Made by a program: the position numbers and the translations under genes. A stretch of 64,000 nucleotides of DNA from JAWKHR01 sp041394725 (GTDB taxonomy: Bacteria > Acidobacteriota > Vicinamibacteria > Vicinamibacterales > SCN-69-37). Of this stretch, positions 28,953 through 41,903 are shown piece after piece. The stretch lies in the NCBI GenBank assembly GCA_041394725.1, contig JAWKHR010000031.1:12681-76680 (forward strand), given 5' to 3'. The notes beneath the pieces are model-generated. The model was not told the origin of the DNA. It searched no databases and saw nothing but the letters and a program-made list of their open reading frames with translations. Each line of letters opens with the position of its first letter. The first letter of the stretch is position 1.

Positions 28953-29072
28953 GGATGAGGCAGCAGGCAGCTATGAGGATACCTCTCCATAGAAGTGATT
29001 GAAAAATAACGCGTTGCAGGCGTATAAGGGACTCCGATATCGGGATTTCGACGTTTCAGCCCCCATAGAACC

Positions 29073-30682
29073 TCAGGCCGGGTGCCAACGAGCCCATCGG
29101 CGCTGGCCGCTCAGCCGGACCCGTCCCTCCTGTCGAAGCTCTTCCATGAGCGCCTTGATCTGGTCCCTGGACAGGGCCGGAACCACCTGCTGCAACTCCG
29201 ACATCGGGCTTCCATGATCGCCCCCGTCGCGAACGTGGCGCAGCAGAAGCTCCTTGTTCTGCTCTCGATCCAGCCCCCGCCGACGCGTGTACGCGGCACG
29301 TTGGCCAATGGCCGTCGCAAACCGTCGGCTGAGCAGGTACTGCGTCCCGCGCCCTCGCCCCACGGATTCGACCACCCCAAGCTGCACGAGGCGCGGAAGT
29401 CGCTCCGACAGCTCGTTCGGCACGACCTCTCCTCGTTGCAGCCGGTCGAGGACCAGGAGGTCGCGCGTATCGAAGCTCGCTAGCGTCTCCTCGCCGACCC
29501 GTTCAAGGAAAGCGAGGAACGACGGATTCGTGACCTGGCCACGCAACGTCAGACGGACCGTGTGCGGGGCCGTGCCGGAGAGATCCGGTAGCGCCTTGCT
29601 CTGACGAATCGCTCGCTCGAACATCAGGTTCATCCCCTGCCCGGAACGCTCGATCAACCCGCATCGTCCCAACGCTTCCGCCAGCCTTCGGTTACGCGGA
29701 TTCTGCTCGTCGATGATGTTCTCTGGTGTGATGCCCGGCGGCAGTCCACCAGGGCTCGTGACCTCCAGCCGGCGCGGAAACTGCCGAACGAAGGTGGAGC
29801 CTTCCCGCCGGTAGTCACGGTGGCAGAACGCGTTCAGTACCGCTTCGCGAATCGTCGCCTCATCGAACGTCGGGATCTCGACGCGGAAGAGGCCGTCCTG
29901 AAAGCTCTGTCGGTCGTTGCGCTGATTGATGCGTTCCCAGAGCCGATCCTGATAGAGGAGGAAGCCCTCGCGGAACTCCGCGCGATCCTGGGCCGGTCCG
30001 GCAGCTTCGGCCGATCGATACTCGAAGATCGTCTCCGCGCGAGGGGCGAACCGTGTCAGTGCATCGCGCGTGCCGAAGAGCAGCAGGGCCGCGTACGTCA
30101 GACGGCCTTCCCTGGTCAGTTCTGCGTTGCGCAGCACTTCATCGTCTGACCACGAGTCGATCCGAGCGCTTCCTTCACGCCGGCTCCACCGTCGCCTGAA
30201 CTCCGCGATGGCTTCCGGCGCGAGATCCTGGAGTGAGGCGTCCGCGCAGATCTCGCCCGAGAAGTCTGGAGCGACCTCCGTGTGGATGGCCCTGAGCCGC
30301 TCGTCCGTCATCGGGAGCAGCGACTCACCAGCCCGCATCCAATAGGCCCCGCGGTCGTTCCACGCCGTTCCGGCGAATCGGGCTGGCACATTGACGATCA
30401 GCACGCGGTGCCCGTCGTGGTGGAACTCTTCGATCGACACGTGATGGCCGACGCGCTCGAAGATCGTCGACTCCGTCTTACCGGGCTCTCGAAACGCCGC
30501 TGTCCCCACGACTCGTCTGGGCCTCGTGTCCGTGACGCCGAGCACCATGCGACCGCCGCCCTCGTTGGCGATCGCCACGCAGTACCGAACGAGTTCGTCG
30601 AAGTCGTAACGGTTTGCCGCCTCCTTGAATTCGAGACGCGTTCCTTCAGGGGCGGCCAGGACGCCGCGAAACTCCTCTGCGG

Positions 30683-30686
<4 letters not shown>
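29073..30686 (-). CDS. AlbA_2 (Schlafen-type) / RecG-like ATP-binding protein with winged helices
   Basis: A 537-residue intact protein. Residues of about 1-130 are an AlbA_2/divergent AAA-4 domain (GTRLEFKEAANRYDFDELVR, IANEGGGRMVLGVTDTRPR). About 270-400 form the COG2865-type ATP-binding part (ATIREAVLNAFCHRDYRREG, SPGGLPPGITPENII). The C-terminal 130 residues hold winged-helix-like segments (VPALSRDQIKALMEELRQEG). ATG 30686 overlaps the helicase stop by four bases. Proteins of this type act as transcription regulators or as Schlafen-like defence factors. The position between helicase and methyltransferase argues for a role in the island. A gap of 120 bp, in which I see no gene, separates it from the methyltransferase start. 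Confidence 0.85.
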
Positions 30687-34247
<3,561 letters not shown>

Positions 34248-34429
34248 GGCATACGGGCAGAGATTCAGATTCGGAGCTGGACGGTCGGCCAACGATACCG
34301 CAAGGTCGGCCGTGCACGTCATTGACGAAACGACGCCGAGCAATCGGATACAGAGCTTCCGTCGCCATCATCGCCGCCGATCGTAACAGGTCAGGTCACA
34401 GGCGGCGGGCTGGCGCGGTGTCTATCGCC

Positions 34430-34744
34430 CTACGCACCTCGCCGACGCAACGGGTTGAGGACGACCCGCACGCCGATGCCGACACGGGCGAGCATGTCGA
34501 TCAGCGTGTCCGTGCTGAACAGATCGATGCGTCCACGGAGAAGATCGCTCACGCGCGGCTGAGTGACGCCCAGCAGCTTCGCGGCCTTCGACTGCGTCAG
34601 GCCCCGCGCCTTTAGCGCCTTCTGCAGCTGAATCAGGAGGTCGGCTCGGACCAGCAAGTGTTCCGCTTCCTCACGAGGGAATCCGAGGTCGCGGAAGACG
34701 TTGCCGCTGGACTCCGTCACCCTGACGCCGCTTCTTGTCACCAT
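34430..34744 (-). CDS. XRE-family helix-turn-helix regulator
   Basis: A 104-residue protein. The HTH is LTQSKAAKLLGVTQPRVSDLL, preceded by EEAEHLLVRADLLIQLQKAL, the form seen in HigA-like antitoxins and solitary regulators of the COG5606 type. No toxin gene is adjacent: the next gene on the left is the helicase, that on the right runs the other way. ATG 34744 was chosen because an in-frame extension would run through the palindrome at 34766-34785. As the first gene of the minus-strand run, 182 bp before the helicase start, it may control the island. Confidence 0.85.
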   Translation of the reverse strand: MVTRSGVRVTESSGNVFRDLGFPREEAEHLLVRADLLIQLQKALKARGLTQSKAAKLLGVTQPRVSDLLRGRIDLFSTDTLIDMLARVGIGVRVVLNPLRRRGA

Positions 34745-34765
34745 CGTTCTGGAAACCGTCGCCGA

Positions 34766-34785
34766 CGATACAAGTACTTGTATCG
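34766..34785. promoter_or_regulatory. Perfect 20-bp palindrome, candidate operator of the XRE regulator
   Basis: CGATACAAGTACTTGTATCG is its own reverse complement. It lies 21 bp upstream of the XRE start and about 90 bp upstream of the TPR-CHAT start on the other strand. Position and symmetry suit a dimeric HTH repressor controlling itself and possibly the divergent gene. Confidence 0.7.
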
Positions 34786-34875
34786 CCACGTCAACCGTAG
34801 AGCTTGCACTCCCGACATGGCGATGTGCTACGGTTTTAGCCCACTCCCCAGCCCAGCGCCGGAAAGGGGTGCATC

Positions 34876-37503
34876 ATGCGCGTGCTCTGGGGCGCGTCGG
34901 CGGCGCTCGTTCTCCTCACGTCGGTCGGGGTTGCAGCTCAGATCCAAAAGGACCCGGACGCCCTGCTCCGGGAGGCCGAGCGCCTCGCCTGGCTGAAGGC
35001 GTGGGCGCAGGCAGCGCCACTCTACGCCGAGGCAGAGAAGATCTTCACCGCACGCGGCGATCCTCGCAACGCCCTCTTCGCTCGCATCAATCACCTTCGC
35101 GGGCAGCTTCCCACCCTCCCGATAGCTGACGTCTCGCGGCAACTCGCCGCCTACCTCGACGATCCTCTCGTCCAGTCCGAGGCCCGCCTGCGCCTACGGA
35201 CCCTCACCATCAAGGGCGAAACCGATCAGGACCTCGACCCGACACTCGCGGAGGCTTCGTGGCGCGAGGCGCTGGCTGTCGCCGAATCGCTCGGCGACCA
35301 GGGCTGGGTGAACCGGGCGCGTGGCGAACTGGGGCTCGTCGCTTTCCTCCAGGGAAACGTCAACGCCAGCGTCATCGCTCTCGGGCAGGCGCTGAAGGTC
35401 GCGCAGACGACGGGGGACACGGCGTCGGTCGTCCGGTGGACGACGTTATTCGGCCATGGATTCGTGCAGCTCGGTCGTCCGGCAGAAGCGCTGGAGTTCT
35501 ACGACCGCGCACTGCGAGTCGCAGCCACGGTGCCGGAGCTGCAGTTCCCCGTCATGACGTACGTGGGCAAGGGCGACGCGCTGATCGGCATGGGCCGGAT
35601 CGATGAGGCGGAGCAGGTCATCAGCGCCGCGCTCAACGCCGCCAGCCGGAACGGCGCGGCAGGTTATGAGGCGCAGTTGCAGCTCCAACTCACCGCGGTC
35701 GCCCAGGCGCGCAAGGACCCGCGCGCCGCCCTCGATGCCGTGACGCAGGCTGCCGCGTTCGCACGAGAAGCCGGCGGCGAGAGGCTCGTGGCCGAAGTGG
35801 CACTGCGACGCGCCGAGGTCCAGCGCGCTTCGGGCGATGCCACGGGCGCGGACAGATCTCTTCAGGAGGGCACGGCCGCAGCGCGAAGCATGCGCGAGCG
35901 CTTCCTGTTGCCTCAGCTCCTTGCCGCCCGCGCCGATCTGCACATGTCGCGAAAGCAGTACGACAGCGCGGCTGCACTCCTCGAGGAAGCGAACGATCTG
36001 CTCGATGGCTGGTTCACGCACGCGAGCAGCCCCTGGGTCAAGAGCCGCCTAGTCAGCGGCATGAACGCCGTCTTCATGGCGCGGATTCGGCTTGAGGGCG
36101 AGCGCGCAGGAAGTCCCGGCGCCTTCCTGGCCGTCGTTGAACAGGCTCGGAGTCGTGCACTGCTGGACCTGCTGCAGTCCAGGCCGCTGTCAGACGTCCG
36201 CCGTTCCGCAGCGTTGAGGGCTGGCGAGCAGCGGGTCGCGGCGCTGCAGGTGCAGTTGTTCGACGCGGCAAACCAACAGGAACGGCAGCGCATCCTCGAC
36301 GAAATCTTCGTCGCGGAGCAGCAGCTCGCTCCGATCTCTACGGAGCTGTTCTCCCAGATGGGCCGAGCCGCGCCGCGGACCCCTACCTCACTGGCTGACC
36401 TGCAGCGGAGCCTTCGCGATGACGAACTGTTCCTCGAGTTCGTACTCGCGGAGCCCGCCTCATACTGCCTGATCGTCTCCCGTCGCGCCGCACGAGTCCA
36501 GCGCCTGCCAGCGTCGACCGCGCTCCAGCCGGCGATCCAATCGCTGATCGCCACCATCCGAGCCGGGGGCGCAGCCACCGCGGAGGCCCGCGCTGTCGCG
36601 CGCCAACTCCTGGAGCCCGTGAGAGAAGTCGGCGGCGCAGCCCGCCTGGTCATCAGTCCCGATGGAGTGCTCCATCAGATCCCATTCGAGGTGCTCGAGA
36701 TGAGCGACGGACGACCGCTGCTCGAGTCGCACGTCGTGTCGTACACGCCGTCGGGTTCCGTTCTGGCGATACTGCGTGAACGTGGCGGACGTACCACGAC
36801 TCGATCGGCCTTGGCCGTCAGCGCGACGACCGACGCCGGAGGAGTGCCCGAGCCGGGCGGAGCCCCGGTCGAGCGCAGCGTCTATGACGTCCAGCTTGCG
36901 GCCCTGCGCCCGTTGGCATCCGCGACGGATGAGGCCAAGTCCGTGGTCAGCATCGTCGGCCCTGAGAACGGAACGGTTCTACTTGGTGACGCGGCCACTG
37001 AGAACGCTCTGAAGCGACACCCTGTGCACGACTATCGTGTCCTGCACTTCGCCGTCCACGGGCTGCCGAGCACGACGTTCCCCACGCGGGCGGCGCTGCT
37101 CATGCGTCCGGGAGGCGGCGAGGATGGACTCCTCCAGGCCAGCGAGATACTCGGGCTTCGTCTCCGCGCGGACCTCGTCACGCTGTCGGCGTGCGACACC
37201 GGAAGCGGGTCCGAACACGGACAGGATGGTGTCAGCAGCCTCGTCCGCCCGTTCTTCGCCGCCGGAGCGCGGTCGGTGGTCGCGAATCTGTGGGCCGCTG
37301 ACGATGCGTTCAGCCTCACGTTGATGCGCGAGTTCTATCGCCGGCTGGCCGCTGGCGACGATGTCGGACAGGCGCTTCGAGTCGCGAAGCTGGCGATGAT
37401 CGAGAGGTTCGGTCCGCAGGCCACGCCGCGATTATGGAGCGGAGTGGTCGCCCACGGCGATGCCGCAGCGTCGATCGCCGCGGCAACGAGCAGCAGCAGA
37501 TAG
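34876..37503 (+). CDS. Exported TPR-CHAT protein (caspase-like protease)
   Basis: An 875-residue protein. The signal peptide is VLWGASAALVLLTSVGVAAQ. Residues of about 30-400 are TPR-like helical repeats (LGRPAEALEFYDRALRVAAT, GRIDEAEQVISAALNAA). A linker leads to a C-terminal CHAT domain with the His-Cys dyad: His728 in VLHFAVHG and Cys773 in TLSACDTGSG, plus VRPFFAAGARSVVANLW. CHAT proteins are clan CD proteases. Start ATG 34876 has GGAAAGGGG in front. An S41 protease gene begins nine bases after the stop, so the two are likely one operon. The target is unknown. It may be unrelated to the island across the divergent promoter. Confidence 0.88.
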   Translation: MRVLWGASAALVLLTSVGVAAQIQKDPDALLREAERLAWLKAWAQAAPLYAEAEKIFTARGDPRNALFARINHLRGQLPTLPIADVSRQLAAYLDDPLVQSEARLRLRTLTIKGETDQDLDPTLAEASWREALAVAESLGDQGWVNRARGELGLVAFLQGNVNASVIALGQALKVAQTTGDTASVVRWTTLFGHGFVQLGRPAEALEFYDRALRVAATVPELQFPVMTYVGKGDALIGMGRIDEAEQVISAALNAASRNGAAGYEAQLQLQLTAVAQARKDPRAALDAVTQAAAFAREAGGERLVAEVALRRAEVQRASGDATGADRSLQEGTAAARSMRERFLLPQLLAARADLHMSRKQYDSAAALLEEANDLLDGWFTHASSPWVKSRLVSGMNAVFMARIRLEGERAGSPGAFLAVVEQARSRALLDLLQSRPLSDVRRSAALRAGEQRVAALQVQLFDAANQQERQRILDEIFVAEQQLAPISTELFSQMGRAAPRTPTSLADLQRSLRDDELFLEFVLAEPASYCLIVSRRAARVQRLPASTALQPAIQSLIATIRAGGAATAEARAVARQLLEPVREVGGAARLVISPDGVLHQIPFEVLEMSDGRPLLESHVVSYTPSGSVLAILRERGGRTTTRSALAVSATTDAGGVPEPGGAPVERSVYDVQLAALRPLASATDEAKSVVSIVGPENGTVLLGDAATENALKRHPVHDYRVLHFAVHGLPSTTFPTRAALLMRPGGGEDGLLQASEILGLRLRADLVTLSACDTGSGSEHGQDGVSSLVRPFFAAGARSVVANLWAADDAFSLTLMREFYRRLAAGDDVGQALRVAKLAMIERFGPQATPRLWSGVVAHGDAAASIAAATSSSR

Positions 37504-37512
37504 GACGGCCAC

Positions 37513-38751
37513 GTGACACTCAGCGAAGAGCAGCGTCGTGAGGTCCTGTCGAAGGTCCTGCGGACCATCGACCGGCAGTTCATGGGCGCCGACCCTGACA
37601 CGGCGCGGCTGCGCCAGGAGCACGAATCGGCGATCATCGAGGCCGCGGACACGGATCAGTTCGAGGCGGCGATGAACGCCTTGCTGAAGGCGCTCGGCAC
37701 AAGCCACGTCGGGTTCTTCCATGACACTCGTCCGCGCGCGGCTGGCCGCGTCGCCATCGCGGCCACGTTCATGAAGACCGACACACCCGATGGTCCCCGC
37801 TGGATGTTCCAGGACGTCCACCCAGGCGGCGCCGCGGCACGCGCCGGAATCCGGCCCGGGGACGTGCTCCTCACCATCGACGGCAAGGACGTCATCCCGC
37901 CCGACGGGCTTCCGTTCCAGCTCGGAAGCGCGTACACGTTCACCGTGCGCCGGCCGAACGGCTCGACAACGGAGCCAACCGTGGAGGTTCCGGGCTCCAA
38001 GGAGAAGAAGCGTCCGATCGTGGTCCCCGACCAGGTGGTCACGGCGACGAAGCTGGATGAGGGGACAGGCGTCGTTCGCGTCAGCATGTTCCCCGGTGTC
38101 CTCGGGATGGACGTGGCGCGCGACATGAGCCGTGCCGTTGCTGATCTCGGCGCCGACCGTCTCATCATCGATCTTCGTGGCAACACCGGAGGCGGCATCG
38201 GGTGCCTGCGGCTCATGAGCCTCATGTGCTCGGACAGGCGCGGTGTGGGCTACAGCGTCAGTAGGGCCGTGGCGAAACGCGGGTTCGACAAGGAGAAGCT
38301 GCCGGCGTTCGACCGGATCCCGTCATCGAAGCTGGGCGTCCTGCCGTTGGCGCTGCGTTTCGCGCGCGCGAAGCGGTCGGTGGCAGTGTTCACCGAGGCA
38401 CTCGGCGCCCAGCGCCATCACGGACGCATCGCCCTGCTCGTCAACGAGCACTCGGCGAGCGCTGCGGAAATGGTGGCGGCGTTCGCCAAGGAGACCGGCC
38501 TCGCGACGGTTGTGGGCACGAAGACGCCCGGCCGGCTCGTGGCTACGAGCGGATTCAAGGTCGGCTTTGGATACCGCGTGGCGCTGCCGGTCGCCGCGTA
38601 CTACACGTGGCAGGGGACGAATCTTGAAGGGACGGGCGTCACGCCGGATGTGGACGAACCGCTGCGCGCCGACGCTCTCCGGAGTGGTGAAGACAACCAG
38701 CTCCGGCGCGCCCAAGCGGAGAGCGCCCGCCCGACGCTGGTAGCGAGATGA
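37513..38751 (+). CDS. S41-family serine protease with PDZ domain, no signal peptide
   Basis: A 412-residue tail-specific-protease-like enzyme. The N-terminal helical part (IDRQFMGADPDTARLRQEHE to LLKALGTSHVGFF) is followed by a PDZ domain (FQDVHPGGAAARAGIRPGDV) and an S41 core (RLIIDLRGNTGGGIGCLRL). The nucleophile is probably Ser316 in EHSASAAEMVAAF, with Lys in VVGTKTPGR as base. Start is GTG 37513. No signal peptide or membrane segment is visible, whereas its operon partner is exported; the true start could be mis-set or the enzyme cytoplasmic. Pairing with a CHAT protease suggests a two-protease unit. Confidence 0.86.
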   Translation: MTLSEEQRREVLSKVLRTIDRQFMGADPDTARLRQEHESAIIEAADTDQFEAAMNALLKALGTSHVGFFHDTRPRAAGRVAIAATFMKTDTPDGPRWMFQDVHPGGAAARAGIRPGDVLLTIDGKDVIPPDGLPFQLGSAYTFTVRRPNGSTTEPTVEVPGSKEKKRPIVVPDQVVTATKLDEGTGVVRVSMFPGVLGMDVARDMSRAVADLGADRLIIDLRGNTGGGIGCLRLMSLMCSDRRGVGYSVSRAVAKRGFDKEKLPAFDRIPSSKLGVLPLALRFARAKRSVAVFTEALGAQRHHGRIALLVNEHSASAAEMVAAFAKETGLATVVGTKTPGRLVATSGFKVGFGYRVALPVAAYYTWQGTNLEGTGVTPDVDEPLRADALRSGEDNQLRRAQAESARPTLVAR

Positions 38752-38932
38752 GCAGCCCACTCGGCCGCCTTCTGGACGCCAGGTTCGGTCAACGATCGAC
38801 AATGTTTGCGTTCACGGCTGTTGTGGCAGCAGTTCGTCACTGAGCACCATGCGGACGATGTCTGCGCAGAAGGCGCTGGCGCAGCCCACAGCAGACTGTT
38901 TCGCGACGGTGCGACCGGAGAAGTCGTCCGCG

Positions 38933-39240
38933 TCAGGTACGGATGCATCTCGTCGGGAGCATGCGGCGAACGATCTCCGTCCGCCTCGCGTATTCCGCCG
39001 AGCCGGGATCGGCCCAGCCGCCGTGCTGTTCGATGAGGGCGATCACCTCCGAAATGGCGGCTGTCGTACGCGCCGAACACCGGTAGCCAGACGTCTACGC
39101 ATTCCTGTGCGGCTCCGTGTCGCGCGCAAGCAGCACCCTCGCCATGTCGAGGCGATTGAGAATGACGGCCAGAAACAATTCGCGACCAAACGTGTTCGGC
39201 CACTGGCGCCGAAACCAAGGCGCGTCCGTATGCCGGACAT
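38933..39240 (-). pseudogene. Broken small hypothetical gene
   Basis: A coding-like stretch of about 100 residues in three frames: PWFRRQWPNTFGRELFLAV, ILNRLDMARVLLARD; then VDVWLPVFGAYDSRHF; then SEVIALIEQHGGWADPGSAE up to a TGA at 38933. The pieces read naturally when joined, so two indels are likely. I do not recognise the family; it is helical and faintly ankyrin-like. The first piece continues in the same frame directly after the TAG of the upstream gene, so it could be a former C-terminal extension of that gene. The 181 bp between it and the S41 stop hold nothing I can recognise. Confidence 0.4.
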
Positions 39241-39253
39241 CCGGACTCTCGCG

Positions 39254-39877
39254 CTACGCGTCAGCCCTCCCGGCGCCGAACTTCTCCAGCAGCGCCAGCA
39301 CGCCTATCGTCGGATCCTTGATCTGGGCGTGCCGAAGGACGTCCCAGTAGTCGCGAAGGTACGTTCGCAGGAACTCGACGACGTGGCTCATCGGCACGGT
39401 GTGCCAGCGCTGAGATCCTTCGGCATCGGTAACAGAGCCGAACGCGACCATCCGCAGAACGTGGCCCGAAGGCGCCTCGGCCCGACCGCGGGTCAGGAGC
39501 GAGCCGGCAAGCTCCTCGGCGTCCTCCGGCCGGCAGCAGCCGAACCGTGCGAGCGCAACCTGCAGCACGTGCGGATCGCGCGTAGCTGCATTGAAGCGAG
39601 CGGGGCCCTCCTTGACTTCTCCAACGATCATGTCCGGACGGTCCGCGGCGCAGCCCAGGGCGGGATCGGGTTGGAACACGCGCCCCTTCATCGCGCGGTG
39701 GCCCTGCCCGCGAACGACATCGTGGCCCGCGCCGCTGAAACGGACGGCGAGGACATCGAGATCGGTCACCGACCTGGCCGGTCCGGAGCGGTGAGCCTCG
39801 AGCACGGGGTACTCCACGACCGTGAAGTACCCGTTCACGTGCAGGTACGCCTGCACGAGCGCCACGGCGGTGTCCAT
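39254..39877 (-). CDS. Hypothetical protein, PD-(D/E)XK-nuclease-like N-terminal half
   Basis: A 207-residue protein with good ribosome site (GAGGTG) before ATG 39877. The N-terminal half (AYLHVNGYFTVVEYPVLEA, SVTDLDVLAVRF, DMIVGEVKEG) shows the order Asp, hydrophobic strand, ExK expected of a PD-(D/E)XK fold: Asp in TDLD and Glu/Lys in GEVKE. The C-terminal half (MSHVVEFLRTYLRDYWDVL, HAQIKDPTIGVLALLEKFG) is helical. The nuclease assignment is inference from the motif only. A non-enzymatic restriction-fold relative is as likely. Confidence 0.6.
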   Translation of the reverse strand: MDTAVALVQAYLHVNGYFTVVEYPVLEAHRSGPARSVTDLDVLAVRFSGAGHDVVRGQGHRAMKGRVFQPDPALGCAADRPDMIVGEVKEGPARFNAATRDPHVLQVALARFGCCRPEDAEELAGSLLTRGRAEAPSGHVLRMVAFGSVTDAEGSQRWHTVPMSHVVEFLRTYLRDYWDVLRHAQIKDPTIGVLALLEKFGAGRADA

Positions 39878-39955
39878 CCAATCACCTCGCCGATAGGGTC
39901 GGAAAACGCCGACGGCGGGGCGCCCTCACGCCTCGCCCCTGGCGAGGGTCGTCCT

Positions 39956-40435
39956 TCAATTGCCGCCGCCCATCATCTTGATCATGTTCATCATTGGGCA
40001 CGCAGCCATCATCTTCTGCATCTCGGGAGTCATACCGCCCGACATGTGCTGCATCATGTGCCCCATCATCTGGCCGTGCATGCCCATCATTCGATCGCGC
40101 ATCGTGCCGCGCTGCTCGACGATGGCGGCGACCAGCTCGGCGATCGCATCGACCTTGGTGTCGCCCGTGGCGCTCTTCATCGTCGCGACGAGCGTGGTCA
40201 GCCGGTCGTCCATGGTTTTCATGTCGGCCATCATCTGCTGGTGCATCTGCATCATCTGCCGTTCCTGCTCCTGCAAGTCGGCTTGCTGCGCCGCGGTCGG
40301 ATGGTGCTCCTGATGGTCCTGCGGCTGCGCGGCGGCCTGGGAGACCGAGGCCAGCACGGGCGTCGTGGCGAGCCGCGCCGTGCCGAACGCGGCGCCGACG
40401 GCGAGAATCGTTGCGGCGATCGTCAGTCGAGTCAT
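39956..40435 (-). CDS. Met/His-rich exported protein (paralogue of the gene at 62610)
   Basis: A 159-residue protein. ATG 40435 follows GGAGG at ideal spacing. A signal peptide (TIAATILAVGAAFGTARLA) leads to a His/Gln/Met-rich mature chain (QDHQEHH, QMMQMHQQMM, MMGMHGQMMGHMMQHM, KMMAACPMMNMIKMM). The middle carries RLTTLVATMKSATGDTKVDA then IAELVAAIVEQR, a core shared with the protein at 62610-63158. The Met clusters suggest Cu(I)/Ag(I) binding or storage in the periplasm; this is inference. It ends the operon that starts with the DUF2933 gene. Confidence 0.8.
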   Translation of the reverse strand: MTRLTIAATILAVGAAFGTARLATTPVLASVSQAAAQPQDHQEHHPTAAQQADLQEQERQMMQMHQQMMADMKTMDDRLTTLVATMKSATGDTKVDAIAELVAAIVEQRGTMRDRMMGMHGQMMGHMMQHMSGGMTPEMQKMMAACPMMNMIKMMGGGN

Positions 40436-40496
40436 TGCGTCCCTCCTCTGTTGGGCGTCAGACCGGGGCAAGTCTCGCTCGCCCGGTGATAGCCCG

Positions 40497-41903
40497 TTAC
40501 ACGTACGGACAGTGCAGACCAATCTCCGGCGATATCGCGTGCGGGAGCGGGAGCAGAATCAGCGCCAGGAGCGCGAACGAGCTCCAAGCCAACGCCCGCC
40601 GGCGCGGGTCCAGAGGTGTCACGTCCTCCATCGGCGGCATGCCCGGTCGTCCCGCGATGAAGAACACGACCAGGGCCCAGAACAGGAGCCCGGTCCACAC
40701 GAAGAGCCCGAGCCCAACGAGCGCCATCAACGTGGCGTTGCCGACCGTCTGAGCCCGGCGGCGGCCAAACAACGCGTGCGCGATATGGCCTCCATCGAGT
40801 TGGCCGACCGGCAGCAGGTTGAGCGCGGTGATCATCAGACCGAGCCAACCCGCGAACGCCAACGGGTGGAGCACTACGTAGTGGCCGGTCGTCAATGACT
40901 CGCCGATGGCGGCCTTGGACACCAAGGCAAAGAGAATCGACGCGTTGACGCTCACGCCTTGCGCCATATGGGCCGTCGCGGCGCCCGCCGCTTCGACTGG
41001 CAGCACCGTGGAGCGCTGCAGTCCCAGCGCCAGGGCCGGGATCGCCACGGCCAGCCCTGCCAGCGGCCCCGCAACGCCGATATCGAACAGCTGTCGTCGG
41101 GCCTTCAGGAGCGGCGGCAGGCGAATGAACGCGCCGAACGTCCCCAGGGCGAACGGGACGGGAATGAAGTACGGCAGCGACACGGGCACGCCGTGGTACC
41201 GCGCCGTCAGATAGTGGCCCATCTCGTGGACGCCCAGGATGAGCATGACGCCGATGCCGTACGGCAGGCCGGCCGTCCACGCCTCCGGCTGGTCGAAGAG
41301 GTTGATTCCCTGATGCGCCGCGCCCGCGAAGGTGGTGGTCGCCAGGGTGGCGACAAGGAGCGCGATGTTGACGAGAGGCCGCCGGGGCGGAACGGCCGCG
41401 AGCAACAGGCGCTCGAAGTCCGCGTGCGGGATCAGCACGGATACGCGCCCATCGTCTTCCTCGTGAATCATCACCTGCGCGCGGCGGCCCGTCAGACTCT
41501 CTGCTCGTTCCGCCACGTGGCGCTGGACGTCTTCGGGGCGCGCGTGGAGGTCTCCGCGCAGGACGAGGCCCGTGGCCGTGAGCTCCTGGCCGGCGATCTC
41601 GAGAATAGTGGGATCGATGGCGTCGGCAAGCCGATGAAGGATCTCTCGCTGGTGCGTCACAGAATGGCCAGGAATTGGCGCGTCGTGCACGGCGGGATGA
41701 CCGCCGTCGATCACCGCGGCCCGGCCCGGCCTGGCCCGGAAGAGCGGCCAGGTCAACGACCACGCCAGCACCAACAGGTAGAGCCAGAACGGAACCTGGA
41801 TACCGGCCGCGAACGCCAGCAACAGGAGCAGCAGTGGCAGCAAGCCGGCAAACGCCGCAGGCCAGCCTCGACCGCTGTCTTGGTTCGCGCTGTTCAGTGG
41901 CAC
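40497..41903 (-). CDS. Site-2-type M50 metalloprotease (EGY-like)
   Basis: A 468-residue polytopic membrane protein. The zinc motif is HEMGH (His226, Glu227, His230) in LGVHEMGHYLTARYHG, followed by GVPVSLPYFIPVPFALGTFG. The third ligand motif is LLPVGQLDGGHIAHALFG. An N-terminal pair of hydrophobic helices precedes a soluble part. GTG 41903 was chosen since it overlaps the upstream stop by ten bases and more upstream starts would run deep into that gene. Family members cut membrane-bound substrates such as anti-sigma factors. None is visible here, so the substrate is unknown. Confidence 0.87.
   Translation of the reverse strand: MPLNSANQDSGRGWPAAFAGLLPLLLLLLAFAAGIQVPFWLYLLVLAWSLTWPLFRARPGRAAVIDGGHPAVHDAPIPGHSVTHQREILHRLADAIDPTILEIAGQELTATGLVLRGDLHARPEDVQRHVAERAESLTGRRAQVMIHEEDDGRVSVLIPHADFERLLLAAVPPRRPLVNIALLVATLATTTFAGAAHQGINLFDQPEAWTAGLPYGIGVMLILGVHEMGHYLTARYHGVPVSLPYFIPVPFALGTFGAFIRLPPLLKARRQLFDIGVAGPLAGLAVAIPALALGLQRSTVLPVEAAGAATAHMAQGVSVNASILFALVSKAAIGESLTTGHYVVLHPLAFAGWLGLMITALNLLPVGQLDGGHIAHALFGRRRAQTVGNATLMALVGLGLFVWTGLLFWALVVFFIAGRPGMPPMEDVTPLDPRRRALAWSSFALLALILLPLPHAISPEIGLHCPYV

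Noticed and set aside
34430..34744. Toxin-antitoxin pair with the XRE gene as antitoxin
   Set aside because: No RelE/HigB-like or other toxin frame lies on either side; the neighbours are the helicase and the divergent TPR-CHAT gene.
38849..40489. A 546-codon plus-strand open frame
   Set aside because: It covers three minus-strand genes with ribosome sites and signal peptides. Composition is that of an antisense shadow.
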